A DNA stretch of 64,000 nt from Xiphydria camelus (lineage: Eukaryota > Arthropoda > Insecta > Hymenoptera > Xiphydriidae). The notes below the pieces were generated by a model. It was not told where the DNA came from and did no database searches. It was given only the letters and a program-made list of their open reading frames with translations. The stretch spans positions 40,092,602 through 40,156,601 of the forward strand of contig OY783191.1 of the NCBI GenBank assembly GCA_963678675.1, in the 5' to 3' direction. Shown in pieces: positions 1 to 12,900 of the stretch. Each line of letters begins with the position of its first letter. Within the stretch, counting starts at the first letter, position 1. Made by a program: the position numbers and the translations under genes.

Positions 1-683
1 CGTGTGTGCTCGATTCTTAATTATAGAAAGTTGAGAGCGAGAGAAGAGCGGCTGCCCCAATTGCTTGCCGCTCGCGCGCTAATTAGGTGAAGATTCGTTG
101 TGTTAATTTCTCCCCGCCTGCATTCTGCAGCTTGCAATCTGCCGCAAGAATACCTACTTATCGCTATAGAAAGTGGCTACGAGCGTAGAGAGGGATGCGA
201 AAGGATTACTCGCGCTCGCCGGTAGACGTTGCACCTGAGCGTAAAGTCCACCTTATAGACGTAAACGCATTGATCGTCTGTTTCCTAGCGAACCTAGAGA
301 TCATCGAACGATACGCATACGGCAGGATACGCGCGTAATAATTCAACGTGAAACGACTTACGAGAGATCCGTCGAGACTTGGTCACGATTTGGTGACGAG
401 AGGCAAACGGTGGCGCGTGATCCGCTTGGAGGGATTCATCTCAATCTTTCTCATACCGTCGTAAACCCCGACATTGTCGTCAGACGAACGACGATGCGAC
501 CACAAATTTTTACCGACGCGAACGGACAAACGATCTTACGACGACACACTTTAACTCGCCACTATTAACCACATCGCTATTGGCCTCGGTTACGCGCTTT
601 ATCGACGTCGTTCACCGGATCGTCGAGCCGTCAGTGACCAATCGTCCTTCGGTCCCCTCTCCCGGTTATAGCTCTTTCGCTTA

Positions 684-688
<5 letters not shown>

Positions 689-732
<44 letters not shown>
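689..732. repeat. (AG)22 microsatellite
   Basis: About 22 uninterrupted AG dinucleotides. Read on the minus strand it gives a spurious run of Ser-Leu codons, so open frames across it are artefacts. Confidence 0.98.
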
Positions 733-737
<5 letters not shown>

Positions 738-3700
738 GAGAGAAGCAAAGACTCGTAGCAAGCCTATAGAATATCGAAACCAACCGTTCGTTCGTGTCAC
801 TCGTTCGAAATTCTTCCAAATTCCTCCATTCCGCCTGATAATGTATGTAGACCTAGAAAGCGATCGTTCTCGTCTTCGCGTGACCTTCTCTTTGCTCCCC
901 TCCCTGCGGTAGTTTTTGACGATCAAACCATCCACTTTCGATCTATCGTAGCTTCGATATCACGCACTTGAAATACAAGAGGCCCGATACAGTCTGTCTC
1001 GCGTCAAGAAGCGACAATGCCGGCAGTTTTAACAACGCCGCTACTTCACGTCCTTTTATACGAGCCGTGGACGATTGAAAGAAGTTTCAGCGAGATGGTA
1101 AAAGGACATCGCACGAAACACTCGAATGCGCGGCGTCTCGGCGCGTACTGCCCGTACAATTCTACTGCCGGCACTGCGTTGCAGGCGCTAGACGGAGTCT
1201 TTCATCGTGGATAGGGAGCCGTCAAGTAGGTACGGCGGGTGGTCGTACCGGCGAGTAGACCCCGAGAAAGAGAGGGGAGGGGACCAAGCGAAACTCCAAG
1301 CGCAAAAGTATCCTCGCACACGGTCGTTCGACGAACGAATTTTTTGGACGCTGCGTAAAACCTTGTTTCCAACGTACAGTTTCATTTGAGAGAGTTAAAT
1401 GAAACTAGGTCGGAAATTCTCGCGAGTCTTGCTCCATTTATAGGTATATCCTACAAGAACTCGCGGAAGAATAGAGAAATGAGAAGACTCCTGATAGGAT
1501 TTCCGGCGAACAAAAGTCTACGAAATCGGCTTATGATTATCGTGCAAAACAACCGTCGTCACTGACGTTTTCCTGTGCGACATAAGGATCTAAAATGTTC
1601 CGGAGGTTTACGCAAACGACGAATGACTCACCCGTTTAGGATCGTTAAGCGCTAACCGCCCGTAGATCGAGGTCCTTGAAATGCGTTGGCACTCTTAACG
1701 TAGGTATGGTATAACAATGATAAATATCGACGGGTCTGCCGGACGTCCTTATTGCGGAGTCGAGTCGCGTCGGCCAACTTTCTTGCTCTTTCATTAGGCG
1801 CTGATAAGATGAGCTCTTCCTCCCCATATCCGATGTATCGTACGAGTAAACATCAGTGTGCTTAAACGCATGACCGAGCTTCAAGGAATAGTCCGAGTTT
1901 TGAAAATGGTCTGTCCGTTCCGGCGGAGTAAAAAGGTTCGAAGGTCAGTTCGGGTGGTGATAAAAACTATTTGTCCAATGTTCCGGTCCTCCTTGGTTCA
2001 CCTTGATTCAATCCTCTTCGATCGATCGGATCCCCTCCACAAGACGACACGTCTGGAATCAGTTATTTGATTTTCTACTATTCGGTATGCGGATGTGTGC
2101 GATTATCCTAGATCCGAACTACACAAGTCCACGTGTCTTTTAACAACTGCGATGAGAAGGTAGCGAAAGTTAAAAGGCCAATCAAGCTATTGCATTTTGG
2201 TTTTTTTTTCAAGTAATACTCTGTAAATGAGATGCGCGAAGTTTTAATTCGAGTGAGCATTATAAGAGACCAATGTCTACTGGAATTGAAGTTTCGATCG
2301 ATTAAATTCAGGGAAAACTCTGCTCGATTTGCTGTCATTACGTTTTACTATTGGTTTAACCATAAATTAATGTTGCTGGCACTATTTCCTGTAATGGGAG
2401 TAATCTTTTCTAACAGGAAAGGATCGTAATAACCGTTTTATAGCTGCTGTTACGGGAAAAACAATTACGCATCAATAGCTATGAAAGCAGAAATAGAAAT
2501 ACTCTTCCTATACTTTTTGATTCCAAGTCTACTCCCCTTTTTTTTAAAGGGAAATATTTTACGAGTACTAAATCTCTTGCAAAGATTATACAGACTAGAG
2601 GCCTGGTTAGTGTTTGTCGCGAGGAGGCTCGTGATCCGTGACCCTGGTTTATCGTCACGATGCTTATAATCCACAATGCGTTGGCCTAAACCTAATCACA
2701 ACGGAAGCATCGTCCGAGCTACGAATATAGACCAGACGAATTAATACGCGACAAAATGGAACTGTATTCGTTTCGCCGATCGATTGACCGTGACGATGGC
2801 CACTTGCAAATTGGACCGCGCTATTTTATAGTTGCCGTGAAGGATGCTTTTGCCTACTACAGTTGTAAAGCAAAATACGAATATAATCTGTAATTGAACG
2901 ATGAACGCTTAAGAAATACGAGGCTAAACTCTTGATCCCCGTTTGTATAATCGTTTTTGTAAATATCTATCACATCCATCACACATATCTTTTAATGAAC
3001 ATCTGCGGAGATCTTCGCTAAAGCGGATAGTATAAATTAAAAATCGCTTCCTAATGCGAATACAATATAATTGTCGACTATTTAATACTGCTATTCTGCT
3101 ATCGTTATGCTCGTGCATCCCATCTCGAGGCAATATGACACATTTTACGTATGTAGCTACACGTCGAACGCGCAACGTTTGGATCTCGGCAGGTCAGATG
3201 AAAATATGACCCGTTGACATTTGGCTCTCGCGACGTGTCCTTAAGGATGATGGATCGAGAAGTGCGATCCTTCCGTAACTATATCGTAATGGTGAAAGGA
3301 CCTCTCCCCGACTATACAATTACGATTGACTCGATGCAAGGGTTTCCTTTCTCTTTTACTTTCCACCGATTCTTTTCGTCTGGTCTCGCCGTATCTCCGA
3401 CCGCCGCGATCCTTCGTCCATCGCTAAAGGAGAAGAGAAAAAATACGCTGACCAAGGGTGAGAGGGGAAAAGAAACTTAGACGGACGAGTAACTGAATAT
3501 AAATCCTGCCGATCTTGCGAAATGAGTCGAATCATAGACCGATCGCTGGAAATCGAGGGCCGAATCGGTAATCGCGAGAGGGACGATGCGATAAGCGAGT
3601 CGAACGATCGCGCGACGATGCAAGACGCAAACCCTGACCTACAATTTTCTCTTTAACGTCTCTCGTCTTAACAAATTCTAACTCGCTGCTGAGGACTCAA

Positions 3701-4058
3701 TGAACACTTTGCCGGCACGCATTCCGCACGCACATGCCCCGGCGATTTGTCAATTAATTTTGGCGCGCGTCGATCGTTGGGATTTGGTTCGAATTGCCTC
3801 CTATGAATCAAATATATTCAAAGACGACAGTGTGTCATCTATCAGCGATCGTTTTTTAAAGAATAGCTAGATCACGCTGCGGATGGAGATCGGTGAACGA
3901 GTAATTAGCGAAAAGATGAATTGGTGCAGGATAATTTTCTCGGGCTATTTCGTTATAGAAAGTCGAACTGTATTCAATTGCGCGTATGAGTGAGGGATCT
4001 CGCTAGGCACTCGTAATGAGGAATAGTCGAATTTTCCCGCGGGACCTCGTCGACATAA

Positions 4059-4102
4059 GTGAAACCTAAATTTCAAACAAAGGTATTCAATTTAGATTTC
4101 AC
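4059..4102. repeat. Short hairpin (14-bp arms)
   Basis: The arm GTGAAACCTAAATT is answered by AATTTAGATTTCAC 16 bases later, with one mismatch in 14. The length and position give no clue to function. It may be a relic of a small inverted-repeat element. Confidence 0.5.
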
Positions 4103-6230
4103 CTGCCGAGCTTATTTCACTTTCGCTGCGGTAAGATGAGTTGCCTATTTAGAGGGGCGATGGTGCGTCAATTCCGACGATTCCGAAATACTTTGAACTG
4201 ATCGAGAAATAAGTCACTTTTACAAGTGAGCAATCCGTTTTACCGCGGTTAGTAGTATCGTCGAACATATGGTAAGTGCGTTTAGATTTTTCCAGCACTT
4301 TTCCCAATTCAATAGCGTTCATAAACCGTGTAACGCCAGTTCCGGGAGAGACGCTACATTCGAATTGGCCCCTGATTCCCACAGTCAACTACAGTGACCG
4401 AAGGCCAAATCAAGCGCGACATCTCACCTGCAATTCGCGTTATATAATTTAAGAGCGTCTCTTTTCTCGGCTACGTGATGTTATATAATAATTGGCGTAA
4501 AAATACCCGTAAAAATCAGGGTAAACCGTAGAATTTACCGTCAAGGTCCCCGAAAACCGTCGTATCGAAATACAATCTCTTTTTTCAGAGATACGATCGT
4601 AACGCGAAAAATTCTTTCGTTCTACGGATAAATATACGAAGTTGATATTCTCTCTACGTCGTATCCATTGACATTCGCTTTCGATGCGACGCCTTCTCAA
4701 TGTCGATCGAAAAACCACGTCGCGCATACCGATCGGGGACAAATTCTACGTGCAACGCGTGTCTCAGTCGAGTTGACCTTTGCGTTCACTCGCACTTTCG
4801 CGATATCGTCCCAATCGAGAACAATAATGTCCTATCTACGATCTACGCTATCTATCGACCGCTATGGTCGATTTTCCTACATTCCAAATTTCATTTCTTC
4901 GTAGAACCGGATTTGTACGTCGCGTGCTTGCGACGCGATACGTGTCAGTATTAAATCGCGTGGACAATGACTCATTGTGTGTAGATTCGATATTTGCAAG
5001 TGGCCAAGAAGTTGATTTGAAAAATTATCGATGAATGAAAAAAGATAAGTCGCGCATATTTTCAGGATAACGCGTTCCAAATATGCGCTGGCGGTTAGTA
5101 TACGTACAGGGGCACCGGGAGAACGATACATCCCATCAAGGGGGGGGCTCGACCAACTACGCGAACGCTCGAATAATTCTTAATATTCATCGCGTGATGC
5201 TTCCTATATTTAAAACTGGGTACGGAATTGATAGAAAGTCACGAAACCAAAGATGAACTCTCGCGGGAGAAGACGCGTGAAAGTCATCTACTCGTAATAC
5301 GTAGCCTCGGTGGAAAGACCATCCCAATGTCGCCGATCGCGCGAGAGGGTCAACGAACGTGTACATAGATATACTGATCTATACACGTACGTGTGTGTAC
5401 ATATCTACATGCATCGCCCCTGTCGAGACTATATCCGTATGGTAACAGGAAAGAGGCTGTGTAAGTATAGTTATAATCAGCTATGTACCTGACGATCTAC
5501 TCTCCTGGCGCTATACGCATCACGCACGCGGCTCTAAGAATATAATCGACATAGCGCACGGATTCGCTAATTGAAAGAAATAAAAGTACTTTTAACCCCT
5601 AGCTACGAATCAGAGCGGCTGCTGCGATAAATTAATTCACACGAAAGAAAAGAATAATACCTGCCACCGCTCTTGCGCAGTTCCCTTCCGCGAATCGTAA
5701 CAAAGATCAAATGTGATTGAAAACTGTGATACACGGTTTTTACCTTCTTCCAAGGTAGCTCGAATCCTGTATCGGTTGTGTCATCACTTTTTTGGCTATC
5801 ATTCCTATCGGTCACGCGAAACTCGTATTTCCGCACAAAAAAGAAGAAAACTTGCGTGTGGTCATGTACGTATGTACGTGTATGTATGCGATTCAACAAA
5901 GAATACACGCGTATGCATCGGTATGCATCTAATTGTAAGACGAAATGAATAGGTTAAGCGGGTGAGGATTGGGTTCGAATAAAAGCACTCGTAAAACACT
6001 GGCAAGCCCATGGACCTCGCATTTTTCAAGAGAATTGAGTAACTTAACCTCCCTATTTTCTCTTTCGTCTCCAACCTTCTTTCTCTCGAAAATGAAGTTA
6101 AAATTTATAGCAAACAACCCGTAACGTCAACCACTAATCGGATCGCAGCGTTGGATTAACTGGTCCAGAGCTTCTTTGTTGATTGGTCTTGGCAAGCAGA
6201 GGTGGCTAGTTGGGGATATTAGGTCAAAAG

Positions 6231-6313
6231 ATAGTAACACCACCTAGAAGAATATACTGGAACTTTATAGCGTTTTAGTTCCTGTATATTCCTCAAGGTG
6301 ATGCAATTACTAT
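6231..6313. repeat. Imperfect 83-nt hairpin, pre-miRNA-like
   Basis: The 5' arm begins ATAGTAACACCACC and runs through GAATATACTGGAACT. The 3' arm answers with AGTTCCTGTATATTC, then AAGGTG, and ends ATTACTAT. The arms pair with a few small mismatches or bulges around a loop of roughly 12 bases. The size and shape resemble a microRNA precursor, but a very short MITE or chance is possible. It lies about 330 bp upstream of the PATL1 start codon. A second copy of the arm end, TATAAAGTTCCA at 6316-6327, can pair with 6258-6269 instead. Confidence 0.55.
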
Positions 6314-6644
6314 ATTATAAAGTTCCAACATACTCGTCTAGATAGAGCTACCATTTCATACGTTATTTTACAACTTATTTATTTTTCGACTAGTCTTCCC
6401 TACATGTTAGGATGAATTAACAAAAATACAGAAAATTCTGCATTTCTTAGTGCAATCAGTAGCCAATCTGATTGTCCTGTTACATGCCGTATTGAATGCA
6501 GCAGAGCGCATTTAAAAATTGTCATTTTCAGCGACACCTGCGAGTATTTCAGGAAAACTTCGCAAGCCGCCATGACAGCTGATGTCTTTCCCAGCGCTTG
6601 ACGTTTACTCGGAACATGACATTTTGCAGATTTAATTTTGACAA

Positions 6645-9600
6645 ATGGCAGACTCTTTTTTCGGATTCGATGCATCCCTCACAGTAAGTTAATGATTCCT
6701 TTATTCGTTCGTACCAGTTTGTAGAGAATGGTCCGAAGTTGCAGGAAATTATGCCTAGACTCATGTTTAGTTCAGCGGCCGCGACGCGATACGGCATGGA
6801 TCGAAAGTGGTATATATTCGATATGAAAAAGATTAAATTCTATTCTTACCGAATGCCACGTGTAATATTAAGAAATTGCATGTCAATGGCAATTTGATAT
6901 GTACCTTCTTCCTCTTGCAAGATTCATTACGCTCCCAAAAAAATACTTTCGGTCGCTGCCGAGTTCCCTTTAACGTTTGGCCACTACCAACACCACCACC
7001 CCACCTTACATATACTTGACATAACCTAACTTCTTCACCTCTGCCCCAAAAAAGGTCAATAACATTTAATCGAAATAAATTACTAAAGTATGGATAATAA
7101 TCCGATGATATGGACTTTTACCATTATTTTCCCACTGCAGGGTGGCGGTTTAGAGGATGGTTCAGATGGACCTCCAGAGGACGATGATGTAGGAGAGGAG
7201 TCTGAGTATGATGCGTTAAACGACGAAACTTTTGGATCCGAGGCAACGATCGGGGATTGGGAGCAAGATCATGAGAAGCTAGCCCAAATTACCGAATCAA
7301 CTCGCGTGCATCTTGGCACGAACGTTATTAAGGTGCGTTTAGACAAATTTGGAGATTTGTTATGTATTCACTCTTGTTGTTACCACACAATTTGAATTTT
7401 CAATCATCAAACATTTTTACAGAATGGAGTCGATGTGGACATTGAGGATAGTTTGTCCCATTTGGTCTTGGATGAGAAAGAAGGTACCACACCACGACCT
7501 GGCGTATGGGACAGTCCCACCACTGTTCCCATTCAAAAATCTCAAGCTCCACCGTCATTGCCATCTGCTTTGAAAAATGTGCGCACTGTCGAGGAGTTGG
7601 AACGCGGTCTCATCGCGAACAGACCGCCGCCGGGATTCGGCAAAGCGCCGCACCCTCAGCAACAATCCGGCGGTCCGTTTTTATTTGATCCTGCACCTAT
7701 GAATGAACTTCAGATGAACGGATTGCCTCCACCTCCTCGCTTTCCCCCCGGTCTCGGCATCCCCGCGCATCCTGTAGTTTTGCCATCCAATGTGAGATTA
7801 CCACATCCACAATTCATGCAGAACCCTAGACTACTTTCCAGTAAGTATCTATCAGCAGATTCGTGTTCTCTACTAACCATTAGTCCAACCTAATATTTAA
7901 TCTTAATATACATTCTTGTTGCACTTTAGATCAAGCTGGAAACATGCTGAGATATCCTCTACCTCCGCATTTAATGATGCCACACGGGGCTCAAAGGCAA
8001 CCGCCTTTTTGCGGCAACTTTCCTGTAAGATTTTCATCGCATCTATCACAGAAAGTATCAGCTTTGTATGTATTTTAACACCGAGGCTCCTTTCTTTGCA
8101 GCAACTGCCCCACAATATGACACCACCGCAATTCTTGCGGCCGGATCATCCCACGATTTCTCCGTTTTCTAACAACCAAATCAATCATCAACCGCAGCAA
8201 CACTCGGCTGCTCACTCTGGAAATCAACGGGGTCAGAACAACAGATCGTTTCACGGGAACGATCAGCAAGGAAATCTTCAATCGTTTCTTAAAACAATGC
8301 AATATCATAATCCCAATCGAAATAATCAACGATATCCCCCGCATCATCAACACCATCATCATCAAGGAGTAAATGGTGTCGACGGTTCGGGAGAATACGA
8401 CGATTATGCAGGCCTTATGAGCAGCCGTGAAAAACAATGGTTAAACAACATTCAATTGCTGCAGCTCAACACAAATCAACCCTATATCGATGATTACTAT
8501 TACACCGTATTTTGCGATCGTCAGAATAAGCTGAATGAAAATCAAGAACACCGAGACCGGAGACAGCAGAACAACAATGGATTCCATCGCGATTCTAGGT
8601 ACGGTACTCGTCCTTATTTGAAATAGGTCTCTGATGACCGTTCCACTCATATAGTTAAACAATTTGGATTACTGTATTACGCTAGGGAGAAGGAACAACC
8701 GCAACATGTTCTTACCAAAGTCGTTTACACACCAACGCAGTTCGAAAACTCCTTGGGAAAACTCCAGTGCGGCAGTGTGACGGCACCTCGTAAAATAATT
8801 GATATGGATGTTGTTCCCAATAATGACCCTCAACAGCAAACACTACCAACGCAACAAAAGGACACTAAGAAGACTCGTCAACTGCTTCTAGAGATCGAAA
8901 GGGTACCATTCTTCATCGTGTATTTACTTTTAAATGAAAGAATATAGACGTTCCGTGTTCGATAATTAAACCGTACCTTTGTCTTTTCTTTCAGTTATAT
9001 ACGGTACAATTGCAACTCGAGGACTTGAGTAATTCTCTCGCTTTACTCGCTGAACAACAACAGCAGCAGCAGCAGCAGCAGCAGCAAGAAGGCGAGAACG
9101 AACCGAAGCAGGCTAAAAAGACAAAGCCAGAATTAATTAATACGATGCTGGTATCCTTGCACCAATTATTACGTGACGATAAATTAGCCAGTATGCTAAC
9201 TATTCGCAAAGGGAAGGTATGTCTATGTTTGAAATCTTTTGTAAATAGTACCGTATATAAATATATGGATTGTCATTTTACCTTACATAAATTCTTTTCT
9301 TCAGACATTGTTACTCAGATTCTTACCTTATCTGAGCGTAACCGAATACGCAAGTGAACTTGGAGAATTATGGACTGGGTTATTACGCGGACTAGCGGTA
9401 ATAGGCCGCAGGGATTCTCACTTGCTGCCCAAATTCTATCGCGAGTTTCGCAGATGGCTGCATACTCAAACCAATTTTTCTACGCTCCTTCGTCTGGCAA
9501 AGGCTTTAACGGAATCTGCTAATCAGCCCACAAAAAACAACAGCTTAGCATTTGCCCTTACCAATAAGGTCAGCTTGATTGAACTGAATTTTATACAAAC

Positions 9601-9922
9601 CTTGCCCAAAATTACATCTTTTCACGAATGACGACACGTCGTGATTTTCTGTCTGTTTTAGTTTGGCGTATCGGTGATAGCCTCTATTTTGGAACAAGCG
9701 GAGACGTTTTTCCCCGCTGAAAATTCACTGGCCGACGATTGGTCGAATTTTGTAATGACTGTCGTTGAAACAATCGGTGCTACACCACCCAGCGTCGCAC
9801 CGTGCCAGCCAATTCCCGCAAATACGCTCAACCAGCATTTGAACCGGATTCACAGTTTAAAGATCGAAAGGTACGCGCCACTTGAGTTATTGTTGACTGA
9901 CGCAAATCCCTCACGAGTCTGA
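6645..9922 (+). CDS. PATL1: PAT1 homolog 1, mRNA decapping / P-body factor
   Basis: PAT1 bridges deadenylated mRNA, the Lsm1-7 ring and the Dcp2 decapping enzyme, and acts in cytoplasmic P-bodies. I read nine exons: 6645-6683, 7141-7332, 7423-7840, 7930-8024, 8102-8598, 8686-8902, 8995-9216, 9305-9568 and 9662-9922. All have GT/AG borders and consistent phase, giving about 734 residues. The start MADSFFGFDASLT sits in a 39-base first exon. It is followed by the family's acidic N-terminal signature (EESEYDALNDETFG) needed for Dhh1/DDX6 contact. The middle is Pro-, Gln- and His-rich and disordered. The C-terminal helical repeat domain (from about LLLEIERLYTVQLQLE to the end) is the well conserved decapping-activating part. 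A 12-residue poly-Gln tract lies inside that domain. The exon chain rests on my own splice-site reading; the family call is firm. Confidence 0.93.
9061..9086 (+). repeat. CAG repeat coding for poly-Gln in PATL1
   Basis: Eight CAG codons in a row, flanked by CAA codons, encode 12 glutamines in the C-terminal region of PATL1. A pure CAG core is expected to vary in length between individuals. Confidence 0.95.
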
Positions 9923-12900
9923 GATTTCGAATGTTTATGTAATTTGTCCTCGATTTTGTTTTAATCTCGTCTCTTAAGAAAAGAAGGGAATGAATGCCAT
10001 GCAAAACTATTATAAATATGAAGAGATGTTTTAAGTGTCCGTGAGATCCTTTCTATCTGGAATAGTAAGGGGACAAAAGAGGAAAGAAAATTAAGATTGC
10101 TGGATACTATAATTTACGAATATAATTCAAGTAATTTATGGTAAAACATCGTACACATTTAGTATTAAGTGTATATTAACGCGCGTCCGCCGTGATGCCC
10201 TCGAAGGTGGTCAAAACTAAAAAGAAAATGTGAACAGTGATTAAAGGCTCCATAGAGAAGGAATATTATGGAGGTATCTAAATCTACAGTTAAAATGTCA
10301 TTCAAAATGAGCCGTTTTTATTAATTTTTCTATCGGAATGTTCTTTTATCAATAAGGTGCAATGTTCAGTGATATATCTTGTAATTTTTTTTATGAAATT
10401 GGCGTTCCCTTTTAACGGTGAGATCGAAATTAAAATCCCTAGCATCTGCTCAAACGCAAAACCAGTATCCAGCATTCTTAATTGCGCATCCCTTCTCCCC
10501 TTCTCATTTCAAATGATGTACTGTATAAATTCTAAATTACATAGCAACGACATTCAATTCCAAAGCAGTAAGAAGAATATTGATGTATAAATTTTCATCT
10601 TTCATTATATAAAGAAGTATCTTAAAGCATGTGGAACTTTGAACTTTTCTTTCTCCCCACTGTCCTTTTCCTCACATTAAAAGAACTATTAAATTTCTTT
10701 AAAAAATCCTATTTGACCACGTTTAATCACTAGATTGAATTATCGCAGTCTCATATTTACTTCAATATTCTTCAATACACTAGCGGAAACCTAAGATCAC
10801 TTCAGTTAATGAACGGGGCATTTTATAATTATTCTCCATTTTGTACAACGATGCTCAAAACAAAGAGACGTATTCATTCGTAAATTTACGCTGAAAGTAA
10901 CATCGTATTACGATTTTGGCACTTTTTTTACATTGTCGCAAAACTTTTTATTCCGCTTTCATTTATAATATTCACTGGTAGAAAAGAGCGCGTCCTCGGT
11001 AGTAGTCGATACTCGTTTACATTAGGTTTGATAATAATTTTGTAGGCGTTATATAATAAATAATTCATCCTATAACGGTTCAAGAGTTATAAATCAACTC
11101 GATATGTAATACGCGAAGAAGCTCCTTAACACTCTTTCTGTTATATAACTCAACACGATATGCTTGAAGTGGCGGAGATTGAGGGAGCCTATCCATGCTT
11201 AAATCCCCGAATCTTATTTACATTAATCCGTGCACCGAATTATTACAGTGAACTTTGCTTATAGAGCAGTGTATCGCCTTTAAAAGCCCTGTCACTGGTT
11301 GCATGAGCGGTTTATCGAAACTAAGAGGTTCAGATTATCGGCGCATAAGTATTTTGAAAAGATTGTCGTGCCTGGCATGACTTTTAATGGGAAACGTTAA
11401 TTACATAAGCAAATTATGCGATTATCCCAAGTGACACTCCAAGTCATGGAAGCCGTTGTAACATTTTTTCATCGAATAAATTGAGTGTGAAAGTAACATT
11501 CGCTCTTATCCAGTTTAAATGACAAAAAATGGTCTTTTTATACTACAGCATGGTATATCTAGGCATATCCTATTATATTACTTGAAATTACTTGGATTGG
11601 ATAAAGCGAGTTTTATTTTTACATCTTTTACGCGTCAGATTCGTCCAAATGTCTGCCAAAAATATCAAACTATTGTTTGTACACATCTCCATGTTCACGG
11701 CAACATAACGTGAATTGATCGTTCGTTTGGTGTGTGCCACTTGGGTACTAATTCTCATTAAATTAGGTATATTCGAAGTGACTGTAATACATACTATTCT
11801 ATGTATGTTTAGCTTGTACATAGCGCGATTGATATTGATTAACAGATGAATTCATATATTTTGTAATTCTAGATGTGAAAAAACTTCGCGTCTTTTGCAT
11901 CAGTGACGCGTAACAAAATATGTACTTTCGGAAGAAAATTTGTAGGTGACATAGGGGAGTGATCTATTTTGTCGTTTCCTGATTTCAACGCAAATACGAG
12001 GGGGATTAGGCGTAAACACTATTGTTATGGGATGTAATTTATATTTGAAACTGAAAATTTGTAATCATATAGCCCGGCTTAATAATCGTCTGATACGAGT
12101 CTGACGATTGACGACAATAGTGTACGATGTTGTGTCAAGCAGTCAGATAAGACTTCAATAGGCGATTGAAAGGCCCATTGAAAAATAGATAGTATACTTT
12201 TATCTGACAATTCCCCCTCCACAGAATCCACTTGTAAAATTTCAAAAGTATCTGCTTACATCCTGAAAACAATTCGTTTTAATATGAGCTACTTCGTTGA
12301 AAATGCACTGTGAAATTTCTTATAACTGTATTCTATGTATGACTGAAATCATACAGAGCCTAGACAAGTCTCAACGCAAGCCCGGTAGGTTACGCTACAT
12401 TCTTCTTATCATGTAACAGGGCGAACGAGAATTAAAACGAAGCACGAGAAAAGATAATAATTATATTTGATAACGCGTTCAAAGTGTTTCGAGTATCGCC
12501 ATGATTCTCTTTACGATTGATACTGCACACGCAATTCTCGAAGCGATCTTCTTCCAGTTATTTGTCTTTCTTTTTCATTATTTAGTTGGGACTTGCAGAC
12601 AGTAGCAGTATAGTAGTTTAACTATAATGATAATGCTTAAGAAAAATATAGGGCGAACAGTTATGGCTGCGCGTTTGCATATGCCTAGACCAATCCTATT
12701 TCTTAATATGTTTCAATAATGGGCGGTTAGGCATATTACGTAGCATATATCGGAATAGGTACACAAGTTATGTAGTTGGTTGGCAAACGAACCGTGCAAA
12801 TCAATTTGTAGCGAAACGTATTCGAAGAGTAATAAAGCTAATTCTAGTTCTCGCCGTCTCACAACAATTTACGACACGAAAAATTGTCAATACATTTCAA

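Larger units (their letters stand above)
1..6644. other. Gene-free left flank
   Basis: No open reading frame here looks like a known protein or can be joined to another through credible splice sites. The stretch holds a long (AG) microsatellite, a short perfect-looking hairpin near 4059-4102 and a longer hairpin at 6231-6313. The last few hundred bases must contain the promoter and 5' untranslated region of PATL1. It could also be an intron or promoter of a gene lying to the left of the window; nothing visible decides this. Confidence 0.6.

Noticed and set aside
631..935. Frames rich in Ser-Leu repeats
   Set aside because: Created by the (AG)22 microsatellite.
3785..3794. GGTTCGAATT, resembling a tRNA T-loop
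   Set aside because: No matching anticodon arm, acceptor stem or A-box at the right distance. The same holds for GGGTTCGAAT at 5971.
6400..6675. 91-codon minus-strand frame
   Set aside because: It covers the PATL1 start exon on the other strand and shows no protein features.
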